The notes: generated from the letters alone by a model not told the origin. DNA of 64,000 bases from Kitasatospora acidiphila (GCF_006636205.1 NZ_VIGB01000003.1:992001-1056000), one strand, 5' to 3'; counted from the stretch's first letter, positions 34,381 to 43,426 are shown. A program made the numbers and translations.

Positions 34381-37118
34381 GGCAGCAGTCCGTCCACCGT
34401 GAAGAGGGCGTTGGTCCGCCCGCCCGGCCGGGCCTTGCGCAGCCGGTCGAGGAAGAGCGCCACCCCGATCGAACCGGTGGCCAGGTCCACGGACTCGCGG
34501 ATGGCCTGCTCGCCGGGGAAGGCGATGCCCTCCGGCCGCTCGATCCGGCTCAGCAGCACGCCCTTCGCCACCCGCCGCGCCTCGGCGAACCAGCGCTGTT
34601 CGCCGAGTAGTTCGCCGGCGTCCAGCAGCAGGTTGCCCTGCCCGGCCAGGCCGTGGAAGAGCTGCGGCATGACGGTGTACTTGGCGACCGAGCCGGCCAC
34701 CAGACGCGGGACGGCCGCCTCCAGTTCACGGTCGGGCCGGGCCACCAGCCAGCGCAGCGCGGCGGTCGCCACACCCGCCGTGCCCTCGTCCCAGTAGCAG
34801 CGCAGCACCGGGTCGGCCGGCGGCTCGTCGGCATCCGCGGAGCGGGCGTAGCGGCGGAAGAACCACCGGTCGTCGGCGGTCACGACCGCCTGGTCCAGCT
34901 CGAACCCGAGGGCCGCACGGCCGAGTTCACACCACCGCTGCTCGCCGGTGGCCAGGTGCAGGTAGAGCAGGAAGAGCGAGATGCCGGACGCGCCGTAGGC
35001 GTAGCCCAGCCTGGCGGGGGACGACTGGCCGTGCCGCTCGGGTTCGGGCCAGTGGACGCCGGCCGCGTCGCGCACGCAGGCGGCGGCGAGCGCCTCACCG
35101 GCGGCCCGGGCGTCGTCCAGCAGCCGCTGCTCGCCGGTCCGTTGCCACAGCTGCAGGCAGGCCAGGCCGTAACCGGCCGAGCCGTGCAGCACGTTGTGCG
35201 CGGCGAACCGGAGCGGGTGGGCGCGGGCCCGGTCCATCAGCGCCAACGCGGCTGGGGAGTGACCGAGTTCGTCCAGCACCCAGGCGATGCCGGCCTGGCC
35301 GAGGAAGAGGCCCGGCGGGTAGTGGGAGGAGTTGACGTCCTGGGCGAGCACCCAGGAGCGCAGCCGGGACGGCACCGTGCCCCGCAGTTGCCGCAGGCCG
35401 TGCAGCACGCCTGCCGCGCCGAAGGCCAGCGAGAGCGGGTTGGTCTCGAAGAGCAGCGGATCGGCGGGGAACAGCCGGTCGCCACGCTGCGGGTCGGCCA
35501 CCGCCTCCGCGTAGCGCGCGGCGCCCTCGACCACCGCGGCGAGGTCGGCGTCGCCCAGTCCCGGCACCTGCTCCGGATCGCCGTAGCGCTCGGTGGCGGG
35601 CAGTGCCAGCGGTACGGGGGCGGCCCACAGCGCGGGGTCGTCGAAGGGCAGTGCGTCGATCCGCTTGAGCACCTCGGCGCCGGTCAGCGTGTCGTCGGTG
35701 AGGTCTTCGCTCATCAGATCCCTTACCAGGGTGATCAGTTCACTGGGAAGTGCCAGGTCCTCCGCGAGCTCGGCCAGGAAGCGCGGCAGGACCGGGCGGT
35801 GGAAGCCCACGGTGCTGTTGACCACCATCAGCGAGCTGAAGATCAGTGCGCCGAGCGCGTGCCAGTCGGCGGCGCGGTCATAGCGCCGGGTTGCCAGCAA
35901 CCGGGGGCTGGCCGAGCCCAGGGTGAGCACGCCCAGGTGCTGGTCGACGTTCTCGCGGACCGCGGCCTCCAGGTCGATGATCGTGATCGACCGGCCGTCC
36001 GGGTCGACGAAGACATTGGTGTAGGACAGGTCGCCCAGCAGGATGCCGCGCTGGTGGGCGGCATCGATCGCTTCGGCGATCTGCCGCCACAGGCCCCGCA
36101 GGTTCCGGTAGTAGGAGCGGATCGACTCCGGGGCGAGCTCACCCGTGATGACCGGATTGGTGCTGTTGCCGTGCCGGCTGAAGCGCTGGCCCTCGACCTT
36201 CTCCTCGACCAGGAAGGCGTGCTCCCACTCCCGGAAGAAGCCGAGCGGCTTCACGAACAGCCCGGTGTCGGACAGCACGCGCAACAGCTGGTACTCCTTC
36301 TCCAGCACCTCGGTCGCCGGCACGCCGTCGCCGACGGTCACTCCGTGCCGGGCCTCCTTGAGCACGACCTCCTGGCCGGTCTCCGTGTCGGTCGCGAGGT
36401 ACACCCCGCCGCGGTTGCCGAAGGAGAGCGCCCGCAGCGGCTGGTAGCGGCCGCCGAGCAGGCCGTCCGGCTCGTCCGGCTCCGGCGGGAACGGGTCGGT
36501 GGCCCACTCGGGTACCTCGAACCAGGGCCGCCGGGCATCCAGCACCAGAGTGCCGTCCGGTGCGGTGATCATCAGATCGGACGCCCCGTCAGGTCGCAAC
36601 TGCCGCTGAGCGGCGAAACCGCCGTAGCGGTAGTAGACGGCGGTGGAGCCCGGCCAGCGGCGGTCGGTGAGGATGTACGGCCCGCCGTGCCCCTCCAGCT
36701 CCTTCGCCAGCGAGGTGCCGACGGCGTGGAACTGTTCGTCGTCCGCCGGGTAGACCGTGATGAACTTGCCACTGGCGCTGCGGGAGAACACCTTCCCGCA
36801 GGCCTGGTTGGCGGACCACTCGTCGATCAGGAACTTGAACGGCACCCGTGCCTCGCAGAGCACGGGCAGGGCCTTGCCCAGGATGGTGGCGCTCTCGCCG
36901 AACTCCGCCGTGACGTGGAGCTTCCAGCCCTGGGCGACCAGGGCGGCACCCGGCGGGTCGGCGATGAACCAGGGCCCGCGGCGGAAGGTACGCCATCCGT
37001 CACCTGCGGCAGCCCGGAAGAGGGCGAGGTGGGTGTCGCCGAAGGGAACGCGGCTGGAGGTCTCGTACCAGCGGGGATCGGCCTGGGCGTAGTGGAGAAG
37101 GGATTCCCAGCCAAGCAT
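34377..37118 (-). CDS. lanKC: Class III lanthipeptide synthetase LanKC
   Basis: The 913-residue protein starts at ATG 37118 (CGGAGCC upstream). It has the three-part LanKC layout: N-terminal phospho-Ser/Thr lyase domain (about 1-215), a Ser/Thr-kinase-like domain (about 225-500) with a glycine-loop LSFGNRGGVYLATD, the VVLKEAR lysine, a catalytic loop GDLSYTNVFVD and DLE in place of DFG, and a LanC-like cyclase. In the cyclase the zinc ligands are absent (YAYGASGIS and LFHGLAGQG in the places of the Cys motifs), which defines class III rather than class IV. The kinase phosphorylates Ser/Thr of the precursor, the lyase eliminates phosphate and the cyclase closes lanthionine or labionin rings. 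The substrate gene is directly upstream. Confidence 0.93.
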   Translation of the reverse strand: MLGWESLLHYAQADPRWYETSSRVPFGDTHLALFRAAAGDGWRTFRRGPWFIADPPGAALVAQGWKLHVTAEFGESATILGKALPVLCEARVPFKFLIDEWSANQACGKVFSRSASGKFITVYPADDEQFHAVGTSLAKELEGHGGPYILTDRRWPGSTAVYYRYGGFAAQRQLRPDGASDLMITAPDGTLVLDARRPWFEVPEWATDPFPPEPDEPDGLLGGRYQPLRALSFGNRGGVYLATDTETGQEVVLKEARHGVTVGDGVPATEVLEKEYQLLRVLSDTGLFVKPLGFFREWEHAFLVEEKVEGQRFSRHGNSTNPVITGELAPESIRSYYRNLRGLWRQIAEAIDAAHQRGILLGDLSYTNVFVDPDGRSITIIDLEAAVRENVDQHLGVLTLGSASPRLLATRRYDRAADWHALGALIFSSLMVVNSTVGFHRPVLPRFLAELAEDLALPSELITLVRDLMSEDLTDDTLTGAEVLKRIDALPFDDPALWAAPVPLALPATERYGDPEQVPGLGDADLAAVVEGAARYAEAVADPQRGDRLFPADPLLFETNPLSLAFGAAGVLHGLRQLRGTVPSRLRSWVLAQDVNSSHYPPGLFLGQAGIAWVLDELGHSPAALALMDRARAHPLRFAAHNVLHGSAGYGLACLQLWQRTGEQRLLDDARAAGEALAAACVRDAAGVHWPEPERHGQSSPARLGYAYGASGISLFLLYLHLATGEQRWCELGRAALGFELDQAVVTADDRWFFRRYARSADADEPPADPVLRCYWDEGTAGVATAALRWLVARPDRELEAAVPRLVAGSVAKYTVMPQLFHGLAGQGNLLLDAGELLGEQRWFAEARRVAKGVLLSRIERPEGIAFPGEQAIRESVDLATGSIGVALFLDRLRKARPGGRTNALFTVDGLLP

Positions 37119-37159
37119 GGCGTGGCTCCGTTCGGGCGCAGGGGGCGGAGGAGGGTGGG

Positions 37160-37195
37160 CCCCGGCGGCCGGCGGGCAGCAGCCGGCCGCCGGGG
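37160..37195 (-). terminator. Perfect 14-bp stem-loop between lanA and lanKC
   Basis: CCCCGGCGGCCGGC (37160-37173) pairs perfectly with GCCGGCCGCCGGGG (37182-37195) around an 8-base loop. It lies between the precursor stop (37217) and the synthetase start (37118). With no T run it would act as a partial terminator or as an mRNA-stabilising 3' structure, giving more precursor mRNA than enzyme mRNA. Confidence 0.8.
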
Positions 37196-37216
37196 CAGTT
37201 CTTCACCGGCGCGTGA

Positions 37217-37345
37217 TCAGGCGGTGCCGTGCCCGGGCGAGGTGGTGTTGCAGCTGTTGCTGTCACAGGAGCCGGAGCTGAGGGCGTCGACGAGGGCGGT
37301 GGTCTCCTCGATCTCCAGCTGCTGCAGGCGCAGGATCTTGTCCAT
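37217..37345 (-). CDS. Class III lanthipeptide precursor (LanA)
   Basis: This 42-residue peptide starts at ATG 37345, preceded by AAGGAG with the right spacing. The leader carries the class III recognition motif, here KILRLQQLEIEE (I-x-x-L-Q-x-L-E type). The C-terminal part after LVDAL reads SSGSCDSNSCNTTSPGHGTA (23-42), with Cys27 and Cys32 and several Ser/Thr, suited to two lanthionine or labionin rings. Typical labionin spacing (Ser-x2-Ser-x3-Cys) is not exact: Ser24-x-Ser26-Cys27 is much tighter, so the ring pattern may be new. It heads the lanKC-MFS operon. Confidence 0.85.
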   Translation of the reverse strand: MDKILRLQQLEIEETTALVDALSSGSCDSNSCNTTSPGHGTA

Positions 37346-37463
37346 GCTGTTCTCCTTCATCGGTCCTGCCGGCCGCACCGGCCGGCAGGACCCACCGAAC
37401 CACCGGCCACTGGGGAACCGATGGGAGGCCACTGGGAAGGCCCGTGGCGCTGCGTCCGAACGC

Positions 37464-37495
37464 GAGAAAGCCGCGCCCGGCGGGCGCGGCTTCTC
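37464..37495 (-). terminator. Stem-loop terminator downstream of the multicopper oxidase gene
   Basis: GAGAAAGCCGCGCCC pairs with GGGCGCGGCTTCTC around a 3-base loop, with one bulged A. It lies 24 bp after the oxidase stop codon, between it and the lanthipeptide operon promoter region. Confidence 0.75.
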
Positions 37496-37518
37496 GGTGC
37501 TCTCGGGTGGGACGCGGT

Positions 37519-39162
37519 CTACGGCACGACGTTGATGTAGCTCATCATCCCGAAGTCCTCGTGCGCCGCGATGTGGCAGTGGAACATCCACTTGCCCGGG
37601 AAGTCGGCGAAGTCGACCCGGATGACGATCTGGCCGGGCACCCCGTTGACTTCGTGCGGCACCGGCACGGTGTCGTCCCGGGCGGTGTACGGCTGCGCCA
37701 CCCCGTTGACCGAGACCACCTGGAAGGCGTTGGTGTGCAGGTGGAACGGGTGGTCGACGCCGGTGTGGTTGACGATCGTCCACTCCTCGACGGTGCCCAC
37801 CTTGGCGGGGGTGTCGAAGGCCGGCGAGTCCATCGCGAACTGCTTGCCGTTGATGTAGTAGCTCATGTTGTCCGGGCTCTGGGTGAAGTCCACGGTGCGG
37901 TGCTGTGCGACCGGCACCGCCGAGAGGTCGGCCGGCGCGGTCGGGATGCTGCCGGAGACGGTGGACTTCTCGGGCACCGGGTGGCCGGCCACCTTGATCG
38001 TGGCGAGTGGCACGTCCGGGTAGTTGTCGCCGATCGGACCGGTGTTGAAGGCGACGTTGCGCAGGGTCGCCGTGCCGGGGTGGTCGCTCGCGGTGACCAG
38101 CACGTCATAGCGCTTGCCCGGCGGCAGCAGCAGCCGGTCCGGGGTGCTCACCTGGTTGACCGGCACGCCGTCCTCGCCGACCACGGTGAACTGGTAGCCG
38201 TCCAGCTGGAGTTGGTAGGAGATGTTGGCTCCCGCGTTGACCAGCCGCCACAGTTGGGTCTCATTGGGCTTCATGGTCAGCACCGGTCGCAGCTGGCCGT
38301 TGACCAGCCGGACGGTCGGGGCCTTGGAGTTGATGAAGCCCTGCACGATGTGGCCGGTGGAGTCGAGTTGGACGTCCTTCAGCACCATGGTGTGCGTGGT
38401 GGTGTAGCGCAGGTCGCGGGGCAGCAGGGTGCGGTCATCGCCGACGATGATCGCACCGGACAGACCGGCGAACACCTGGTTCATCACATCGCCGGGCGTG
38501 AAGCCGGTGCCGGGCGCGCTGGGCGCGCTGGGCGTGGCGGACGGGTCGGAGGTGTCCGACATGCCGTCCATGCCGTCCGTGCTGCCGGGCGGCGGGCAGG
38601 TCTTGCCCATGGCGTGCGAGTGGTACCAGAAGGTGCCCTGCGGGTGGTCGGCGGGGATCGCCAGCTGGTAGGTGGTCTCGGCGCCGGGGGCCACGCAGAG
38701 GAACGGGTCGTCCGACTGGCCCTCCGGGGAGACGTGCAGCCCGTGGAAGTGCAGGTTGGTGGCCACGCTCAGGTGGTTGACCAGCTTGATGGTGACGGTC
38801 GAGCCCGGCGTCATGCGGATGGTCGGCGCCACGAACGAGCCGTTGTACGACTGGCCGTAGACCTTGCGGCCGCCGACCTCGAACCGGGTGTCGGCCGCGC
38901 CCAGGGTGATGTCGAGGTCCTGGCTGCCCGCGGTGTCGGCGTCGGCCGGGTCGTGGAACGGCCGACCGGGGTGCATGCCCTGCTCCTGGTCGGCGGTCGA
39001 CGGGTGCGGGTCCGGCGGCGTGTCCGCCATCGCCGCGGTGCCGACCGCCGCCGTTATCAGCAGGGCGACCGCGGTCATGGCGTGGAGTAAGCGGCGGGTG
39101 CGGCGGGTCTGCTGCCGATGCGCTTCGGCGGCCGCCACGGTGTCGTCGGACATCGGAGGCAT
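37519..39162 (-). CDS. Secreted multicopper oxidase
   Basis: I choose ATG 39162 (547 residues; TGGAG upstream). After a twin-Arg-like RRTRR and a hydrophobic segment (LLHAMTAVALLITAAVGTAAMA, about residues 22-50) comes the mature protein. All copper motifs are present: HFHG, WYHSHA, HPFHLH and HCHIAAHEDFGMM, so type 1, 2 and 3 coppers should bind. A Met/Ser-rich insertion (GMDGMSDTSDPS) follows HSHAMGK. Such enzymes oxidise Cu(I), phenols or metals outside the cell. It is beside the lanthipeptide genes but separated by a terminator; a tailoring role is not supported. Confidence 0.9.
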   Translation of the reverse strand: MPPMSDDTVAAAEAHRQQTRRTRRLLHAMTAVALLITAAVGTAAMADTPPDPHPSTADQEQGMHPGRPFHDPADADTAGSQDLDITLGAADTRFEVGGRKVYGQSYNGSFVAPTIRMTPGSTVTIKLVNHLSVATNLHFHGLHVSPEGQSDDPFLCVAPGAETTYQLAIPADHPQGTFWYHSHAMGKTCPPPGSTDGMDGMSDTSDPSATPSAPSAPGTGFTPGDVMNQVFAGLSGAIIVGDDRTLLPRDLRYTTTHTMVLKDVQLDSTGHIVQGFINSKAPTVRLVNGQLRPVLTMKPNETQLWRLVNAGANISYQLQLDGYQFTVVGEDGVPVNQVSTPDRLLLPPGKRYDVLVTASDHPGTATLRNVAFNTGPIGDNYPDVPLATIKVAGHPVPEKSTVSGSIPTAPADLSAVPVAQHRTVDFTQSPDNMSYYINGKQFAMDSPAFDTPAKVGTVEEWTIVNHTGVDHPFHLHTNAFQVVSVNGVAQPYTARDDTVPVPHEVNGVPGQIVIRVDFADFPGKWMFHCHIAAHEDFGMMSYINVVP

Positions 39163-39307
39163 GACGGGAGTGCTCCAGAGGGGTCGATGAGCTGTTCGGC
39201 TGCTCCCAACGTTGGTGAATTCCGTTCGGGTTGACAAGGGTTGACGTCAGGTAGTGCGTGCAGTGACTTGCCATCGGCCTGCCGCATCGAAAGCCTTTCC
39301 GGCAGGA

Positions 39308-39345
39308 CGCCGCCCGCCGCCCCGGACGTAGGGCGACGGGCGGCG
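39308..39345 (-). terminator. Terminator of the DUF5682 operon
   Basis: CGCCGCCCGCCGCCC (39308-39322) pairs with GGGCGACGGGCGGCG (39331-39345) with one mismatch and an 8-base loop, starting 5 bp past the stop codon of the last gene of the operon. Confidence 0.75.
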
Positions 39346-39349
39346 GTGT

Positions 39350-42160
39350 TCAGCGGATGGTCAGCAATCGGCCGAGCGCGACTGCGGTCTCCGGGTGGGC
39401 GGCCAGCAGTACGGCACCTGACGGCTCGTCAACCGGCGAGAGCCACACCGGCTCGCAGCCCAGCAGCTGCGCCGCCGCATCGCACGCCGCCGGGTGGGCG
39501 GCCAGCAGCGCCAGACCGCGCGGCCCGCCACTCGGGCGCCGCAGCGCCGGTGCGGCAGCGGGCTGCGCCAGCCACGGCGGCACCCAACTGTCCAGCGCGT
39601 CAAGCCGGCCGGGGAAGATCCGCCCGGCCTCCCGGATCAGCAGCGGCGCCAGCTCGGCGCCGTCACCGCGCAGGGTGGTGATCAGGGTCGGCAGCCAGGG
39701 CAGCAGCACCGGGTCGGGCAGTCGGCCGAACGCGTTGGACACCGCCTCCACCACGAAGTCGGTGAGGTTCGGCACCGGCTCCAGGGCGTGCAGGAAACCG
39801 CTGAGGTAGCGCGGATAGGCGGGCAGCACCAGCGGGTTGGCCAGCAGCGCGTCGCAGCGCTCACGCAGCTCCTGCCGGGTCAGCGCACCGAGTTGCACTT
39901 GTCCTGCCCAGAGCAGTGCCGTCTTCGCCTGGTCGGTCGGGTGCGACTGGGCGACGGCCAGCTCCAGTTGGGTCCGGTCGCAGCCCAGTGACAGCGCCAA
40001 CCCCTCCATGCTGAACAGGAAGCCCAGCATCGCTCCGACCTGGCGGACGGTCGCGTCCTCGTCGGTGAAGGCCATCGGCAGCCTGGTGCAGTAGTGCGCG
40101 TATCCCGTCTTGACGAAGGACTCCAGCCAACCCGGCAGCACCGGCTCGGCGGTGCGGTAGTGCGCCAGCAGGGTGCGCACCAGGCGCAGCACCTCCGGCG
40201 CGCCGTCCACGCCGCGCTCGGTCACCAGGACGTCCAGCGCCCGGGTGCCCAACTCCTGGGCGAGCCGGTTGCTCCGCAGGTAGCGCAGCGCGTCCTCGAC
40301 GGTGCCGAGCACGGTGGCCGCGGTGGCCTGCGGGTGGCCGGCCGTGCGCCGCAGCCGCTGCTCGAGCACCTGCTCGATGCTGACGCCCTCGTAACCGAGC
40401 TGGATCAACTCCCGCTGGTGCGTGCCCAGGGCGAGGTCCCAGGACTCCTGGAGCGGCGGCGGCCCGCCGAGTCCCCGCTCACCCATGATCGGGCGGACCG
40501 CGCCGCCGGGCAGCAGCGAGCGCAGCATCCACAGCACGTCCGAGCAGCCCGCCAGCTCCGGTTGCCCGGCGATGTCGAGCAACGCCCGCTGCACACCGCG
40601 CTGTTCGAGCTTCAGCCCGAGCGCGGCGAGCCGGTCGTGGACGTCGCGGGCCAGCGGCGGCAGCGCGTCGTAGCCGACCTGGCCGATCCGGTCGCCGCCC
40701 ATCATGATTTCGACCAGGCGGCGGACGTCGCGCCGGCCGGGGACGGCGTCCTTCTCGATGCAGGTGACCGCCGCGTCCAGGAAGTCGTACGGGGTGGGCT
40801 TGGCCCGGTCCCGCAACCCGGCCAGCAGGATGGAGGTTTCGAAGACCGCGATGGCGTCGGCGGTGGACGCCAGGTAGCCGTTTCGGCGGGCGGCGCGCAC
40901 GATCTCCACCGACCAGCCGAGCAGTTCGTCCTCGTCCAGGCGGTCCAGCACGGGCGGTCGCCGCAGGAAGCCGGAGAGCTGGTCGGCGGCGGGCGCGGCG
41001 GTCGGCGCGGGGACGGCCGCCGCCTTCGCGCCCGCCTTGCCGCGCTTCTTGACCCCTGCCTGGCCGGCGAGTTGGAACGGCTGCACTCCGGTGCGCTTCA
41101 GGTTCTTCGCCCAGAGCGTCGCCGCGATCGACACCGAGCCGCCGGCCAGGCCGAACTGCGCCTCGATCGCCGCGTGGCTGGACGGGATCAGGCCGTGCTG
41201 CCAGACCGTGTCGGTGCGCGGGCTGATCTCGAAGCCGTCGCTGCCGTGCACGCCGAACTCGGCGACCCGGCTGGCCGCGTGGAACGCGCCGCAGACATAG
41301 AGGCAGTCCGCGGGGTCGGCGCCGCTGGCGGCGAGGTGCCGACGCATCCTGGTCCACATGTAGCGCTCGCGGTCCTCGTCCACCCGCACCCGGTGCGGGT
41401 CGCCGGGGGCGAGCCGCCGGAACAGGCTGCCGATCAGCAGCATGACCTGCCGGTAGGTGTCGTGATCGGCGTCGCCGAGCGGCAGTTCGACGTACTGGTG
41501 CCACCACTCCGACCAGTGCCGGACCCGGCCGTGGCGCAGCAGGTGCTCCTCCAACTCGGCGAACCGGGGCCGCAGGTCGCCGATCTCCACGCCGACCGCG
41601 TCGCCGTGCAGGGCGGTCTCCTCGCCGGCCGTCGGCGCCTCAGCATCGGCGTCGGCGGCGGTCGGCTCCGGCTCGGCGGCCTCCTGCCACTGGAAGACGT
41701 GGTCCGAGGAGCGGTCCACCAGCACGAGTTCGACACCAGGGGTGTCCAACGCATAGGCGATCGCCTGGTATTCGGCGGAGGCCTCGGTGATCGGCGCGAC
41801 CACCGAGAGCGGCGCCCAGTCGGCCGGGAAGCCCTTGACCTCGCTGGCGAACGCCTGCACCGCCACCGGGAGGCGGCAGTTGCGCAGTTCGGTCAGCAGC
41901 GGTGCCATGTCCTCGCACAGCTCCAGGTAGACCACCTTGGGCTGCTTCTCGCGCAGCCGGCGGGCCATCGCGGTCGCCGAGGCCGGCGAGTGGTGGCAGA
42001 CCGGGAAGATCTCCAGCGGCTCCCCCACCGCCCGGTCGACATCGTCCACGATGCCGAGCAGGATGCCCTGCAGGGCGTCAGGGCCGTCGGCGAAGCTCGC
42101 GGCCGCCTCCCGCAGCTGCGAGCGCAGCGCGTCGAAGGTCCCCTCGTGACTGCTGCTCAT
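39350..42160 (-). CDS. DUF5682-like protein, last gene of the SWIM-vWA-MoxR operon
   Basis: The 936-residue protein starts at ATG 42160 with GAGGAGGG upstream. The N-terminal part (IFPVCHHSPASATAMARRLREKQPKVVYLELCED, about 50-85) has the His-His-x-Pro and Glu pattern of DUF5682, related to TraB/ChaN/erythromycin-esterase-like putative hydrolases; FHAASRVAEFG near 310 gives another conserved His. Residues 350-936 are mostly helical repeats. There is no signal peptide. It is 29 bp downstream of the MoxR ATPase gene, so it is probably an effector or adaptor of that ATPase; its biochemical activity is unknown. Confidence 0.8.
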   Translation of the reverse strand: MSSSHEGTFDALRSQLREAAASFADGPDALQGILLGIVDDVDRAVGEPLEIFPVCHHSPASATAMARRLREKQPKVVYLELCEDMAPLLTELRNCRLPVAVQAFASEVKGFPADWAPLSVVAPITEASAEYQAIAYALDTPGVELVLVDRSSDHVFQWQEAAEPEPTAADADAEAPTAGEETALHGDAVGVEIGDLRPRFAELEEHLLRHGRVRHWSEWWHQYVELPLGDADHDTYRQVMLLIGSLFRRLAPGDPHRVRVDEDRERYMWTRMRRHLAASGADPADCLYVCGAFHAASRVAEFGVHGSDGFEISPRTDTVWQHGLIPSSHAAIEAQFGLAGGSVSIAATLWAKNLKRTGVQPFQLAGQAGVKKRGKAGAKAAAVPAPTAAPAADQLSGFLRRPPVLDRLDEDELLGWSVEIVRAARRNGYLASTADAIAVFETSILLAGLRDRAKPTPYDFLDAAVTCIEKDAVPGRRDVRRLVEIMMGGDRIGQVGYDALPPLARDVHDRLAALGLKLEQRGVQRALLDIAGQPELAGCSDVLWMLRSLLPGGAVRPIMGERGLGGPPPLQESWDLALGTHQRELIQLGYEGVSIEQVLEQRLRRTAGHPQATAATVLGTVEDALRYLRSNRLAQELGTRALDVLVTERGVDGAPEVLRLVRTLLAHYRTAEPVLPGWLESFVKTGYAHYCTRLPMAFTDEDATVRQVGAMLGFLFSMEGLALSLGCDRTQLELAVAQSHPTDQAKTALLWAGQVQLGALTRQELRERCDALLANPLVLPAYPRYLSGFLHALEPVPNLTDFVVEAVSNAFGRLPDPVLLPWLPTLITTLRGDGAELAPLLIREAGRIFPGRLDALDSWVPPWLAQPAAAPALRRPSGGPRGLALLAAHPAACDAAAQLLGCEPVWLSPVDEPSGAVLLAAHPETAVALGRLLTIR

Positions 42161-42189
42161 CTGGTGAAACCCTCCTCATGCACGACGGT

Positions 42190-43302
42190 TCAGGACAGGG
42201 TGGCGATGGTGTCGCGGCCGCCCTCCAGGAACTCCGGCCAGTCGCCGCCCGCTTCCTTGCTGCGCGGCTCGACGACGCCGTGCAGGTACTTGTTGAGGAT
42301 CGCCAGGTCCTCCGGCTCCCGCCGGGCCAGCGAGCCGACCAGCGAGGAGGCCAGGGTGCGGGCGGTCAGGGCGCGGTCGCCGAAGAAGTTGCCGTGCAGG
42401 ATGGCGTCCTCCAGCACGCCGATCTGCTCGGCGGTGGAGAGCGAGGACTCCAGCTTCTCGTCGTCGCTGCCGGCCGAGTTGGCGGCTTCCCGCAGGTCGG
42501 CGAAGCTCTGCAGCAGCACGTCCAGCAGGTTCGGCGGCACGTCCAGCTCGATCTGGTGGCGGCGCAGCAGCTCCTCGGTGCGGAACCGGACGATCTCCGC
42601 CTCGCTGCGCTTGTTGGTCACCACCGGGATGCGCACGAAGTTGAACCGGCGCTTCAGTGCGGAGGAGAGGTCGTTGACACCGCGGTCGCGGCTGTTGGCG
42701 GTGGCGATGACCGAGAAGCCGGGCTTGGCGAACACGATGTTGTCGCTGTCGAGTTCGGGCACCGAGATGTACTTCTCGGAGAGGATCGAGATCAGCGCGT
42801 CCTGCACGTCGCTGGTGGAGCGGGTGAGCTCCTCGAACCGGCCGATCGCGCCGGACTCCATGGCCGTCATGATCGGCGAGGGGATCATCGACTCCCGGGA
42901 CTGCCCCTTGGCGATCACCATGGAGACGTTCCAGGAGTACTTGATGTGGTCCTCGGTGGTGCCGGCGGTGCCCTGCACCACCAGGGTGGAGTTGCGGCAG
43001 ATCGCGGCGGCCAGCAGCTCGGCCAGCCAGCTCTTGCCGGTGCCCGGGTCACCGATCAGCAGCAGGCCGCGGTCCGAGGCCAGGGTGACGATGGCCCGCT
43101 CCACCAGGCTGCGGTCGCCGAACCACTTCTGGTCGATCTGCCGGTCCAGGCCGTCGGCGCGCTCGGAGCCGAGGATGAACAGGCGGATCATCTTCGGCGA
43201 GAGGCGCCAGGAGAACGGCTTGGGGCCGGTGTCGATCGACTCCAGCCAGGCGAGCTCCTCGGCGTACTTGGTCTCGGCGGGGGCGCGGAGCAGGTCGGAC
43301 AT
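42190..43302 (-). CDS. MoxR-type AAA+ ATPase
   Basis: ATG 43302 gives 370 residues (AAAGG upstream; the 7-residue longer GTG form is less likely). Walker A is LLLIGDPGTGKSW near 85-97, the Walker B region reads AIGRFEELTRS (Glu-Glu instead of Asp-Glu), sensor 1 is SVIATANSRDRGVNDL and an arginine-finger segment SSALKRRFNF follows. MoxR proteins are chaperone-like remodelling ATPases which work with vWA proteins to insert metals, assemble complexes or activate conflict systems. Here the vWA partner is the gene directly upstream. A tandem 32-bp repeat fills the gap between the two genes. Confidence 0.9.
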   Translation of the reverse strand: MSDLLRAPAETKYAEELAWLESIDTGPKPFSWRLSPKMIRLFILGSERADGLDRQIDQKWFGDRSLVERAIVTLASDRGLLLIGDPGTGKSWLAELLAAAICRNSTLVVQGTAGTTEDHIKYSWNVSMVIAKGQSRESMIPSPIMTAMESGAIGRFEELTRSTSDVQDALISILSEKYISVPELDSDNIVFAKPGFSVIATANSRDRGVNDLSSALKRRFNFVRIPVVTNKRSEAEIVRFRTEELLRRHQIELDVPPNLLDVLLQSFADLREAANSAGSDDEKLESSLSTAEQIGVLEDAILHGNFFGDRALTARTLASSLVGSLARREPEDLAILNKYLHGVVEPRSKEAGGDWPEFLEGGRDTIATLS

Positions 43303-43334
43303 GCGAAAGGGCCTTTCTTGCACGGAGGTTGGAT

Positions 43335-43426
43335 GACGCTAGCCGATCAGGCGAGGAAGGTCGGGTGACGCTCGCCGATCAGGCAAGGAGGGTCGGGTGG
43401 TGGTCGCCGGTCAGGCGAGGAAGGTC
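43335..43426. repeat. 32-bp tandem repeat, three copies, between vWA and MoxR genes
   Basis: Units at 43335-43366, 43367-43398 and 43399-43426 (the last one incomplete) share the core CGCCGATCAGGCGAGGAAGG. The third unit includes the stop codon and last residues (FLA) of the vWA gene, so the repeat arose by copying the gene's 3' end into the spacer. Confidence 0.85.

Noticed and set aside
37519..39162. Multicopper oxidase as lanthipeptide tailoring enzyme
   Set aside because: It has its own signal peptide and terminator and standard extracellular MCO motifs; adjacency alone is not enough.
40094..43336. 1080-aa plus-strand ORF antisense to DUF5682 and MoxR genes
   Set aside because: Composition (Gln, Arg, Gly, His rich) and lack of any domain mark it as a GC-driven shadow of the minus-strand genes.
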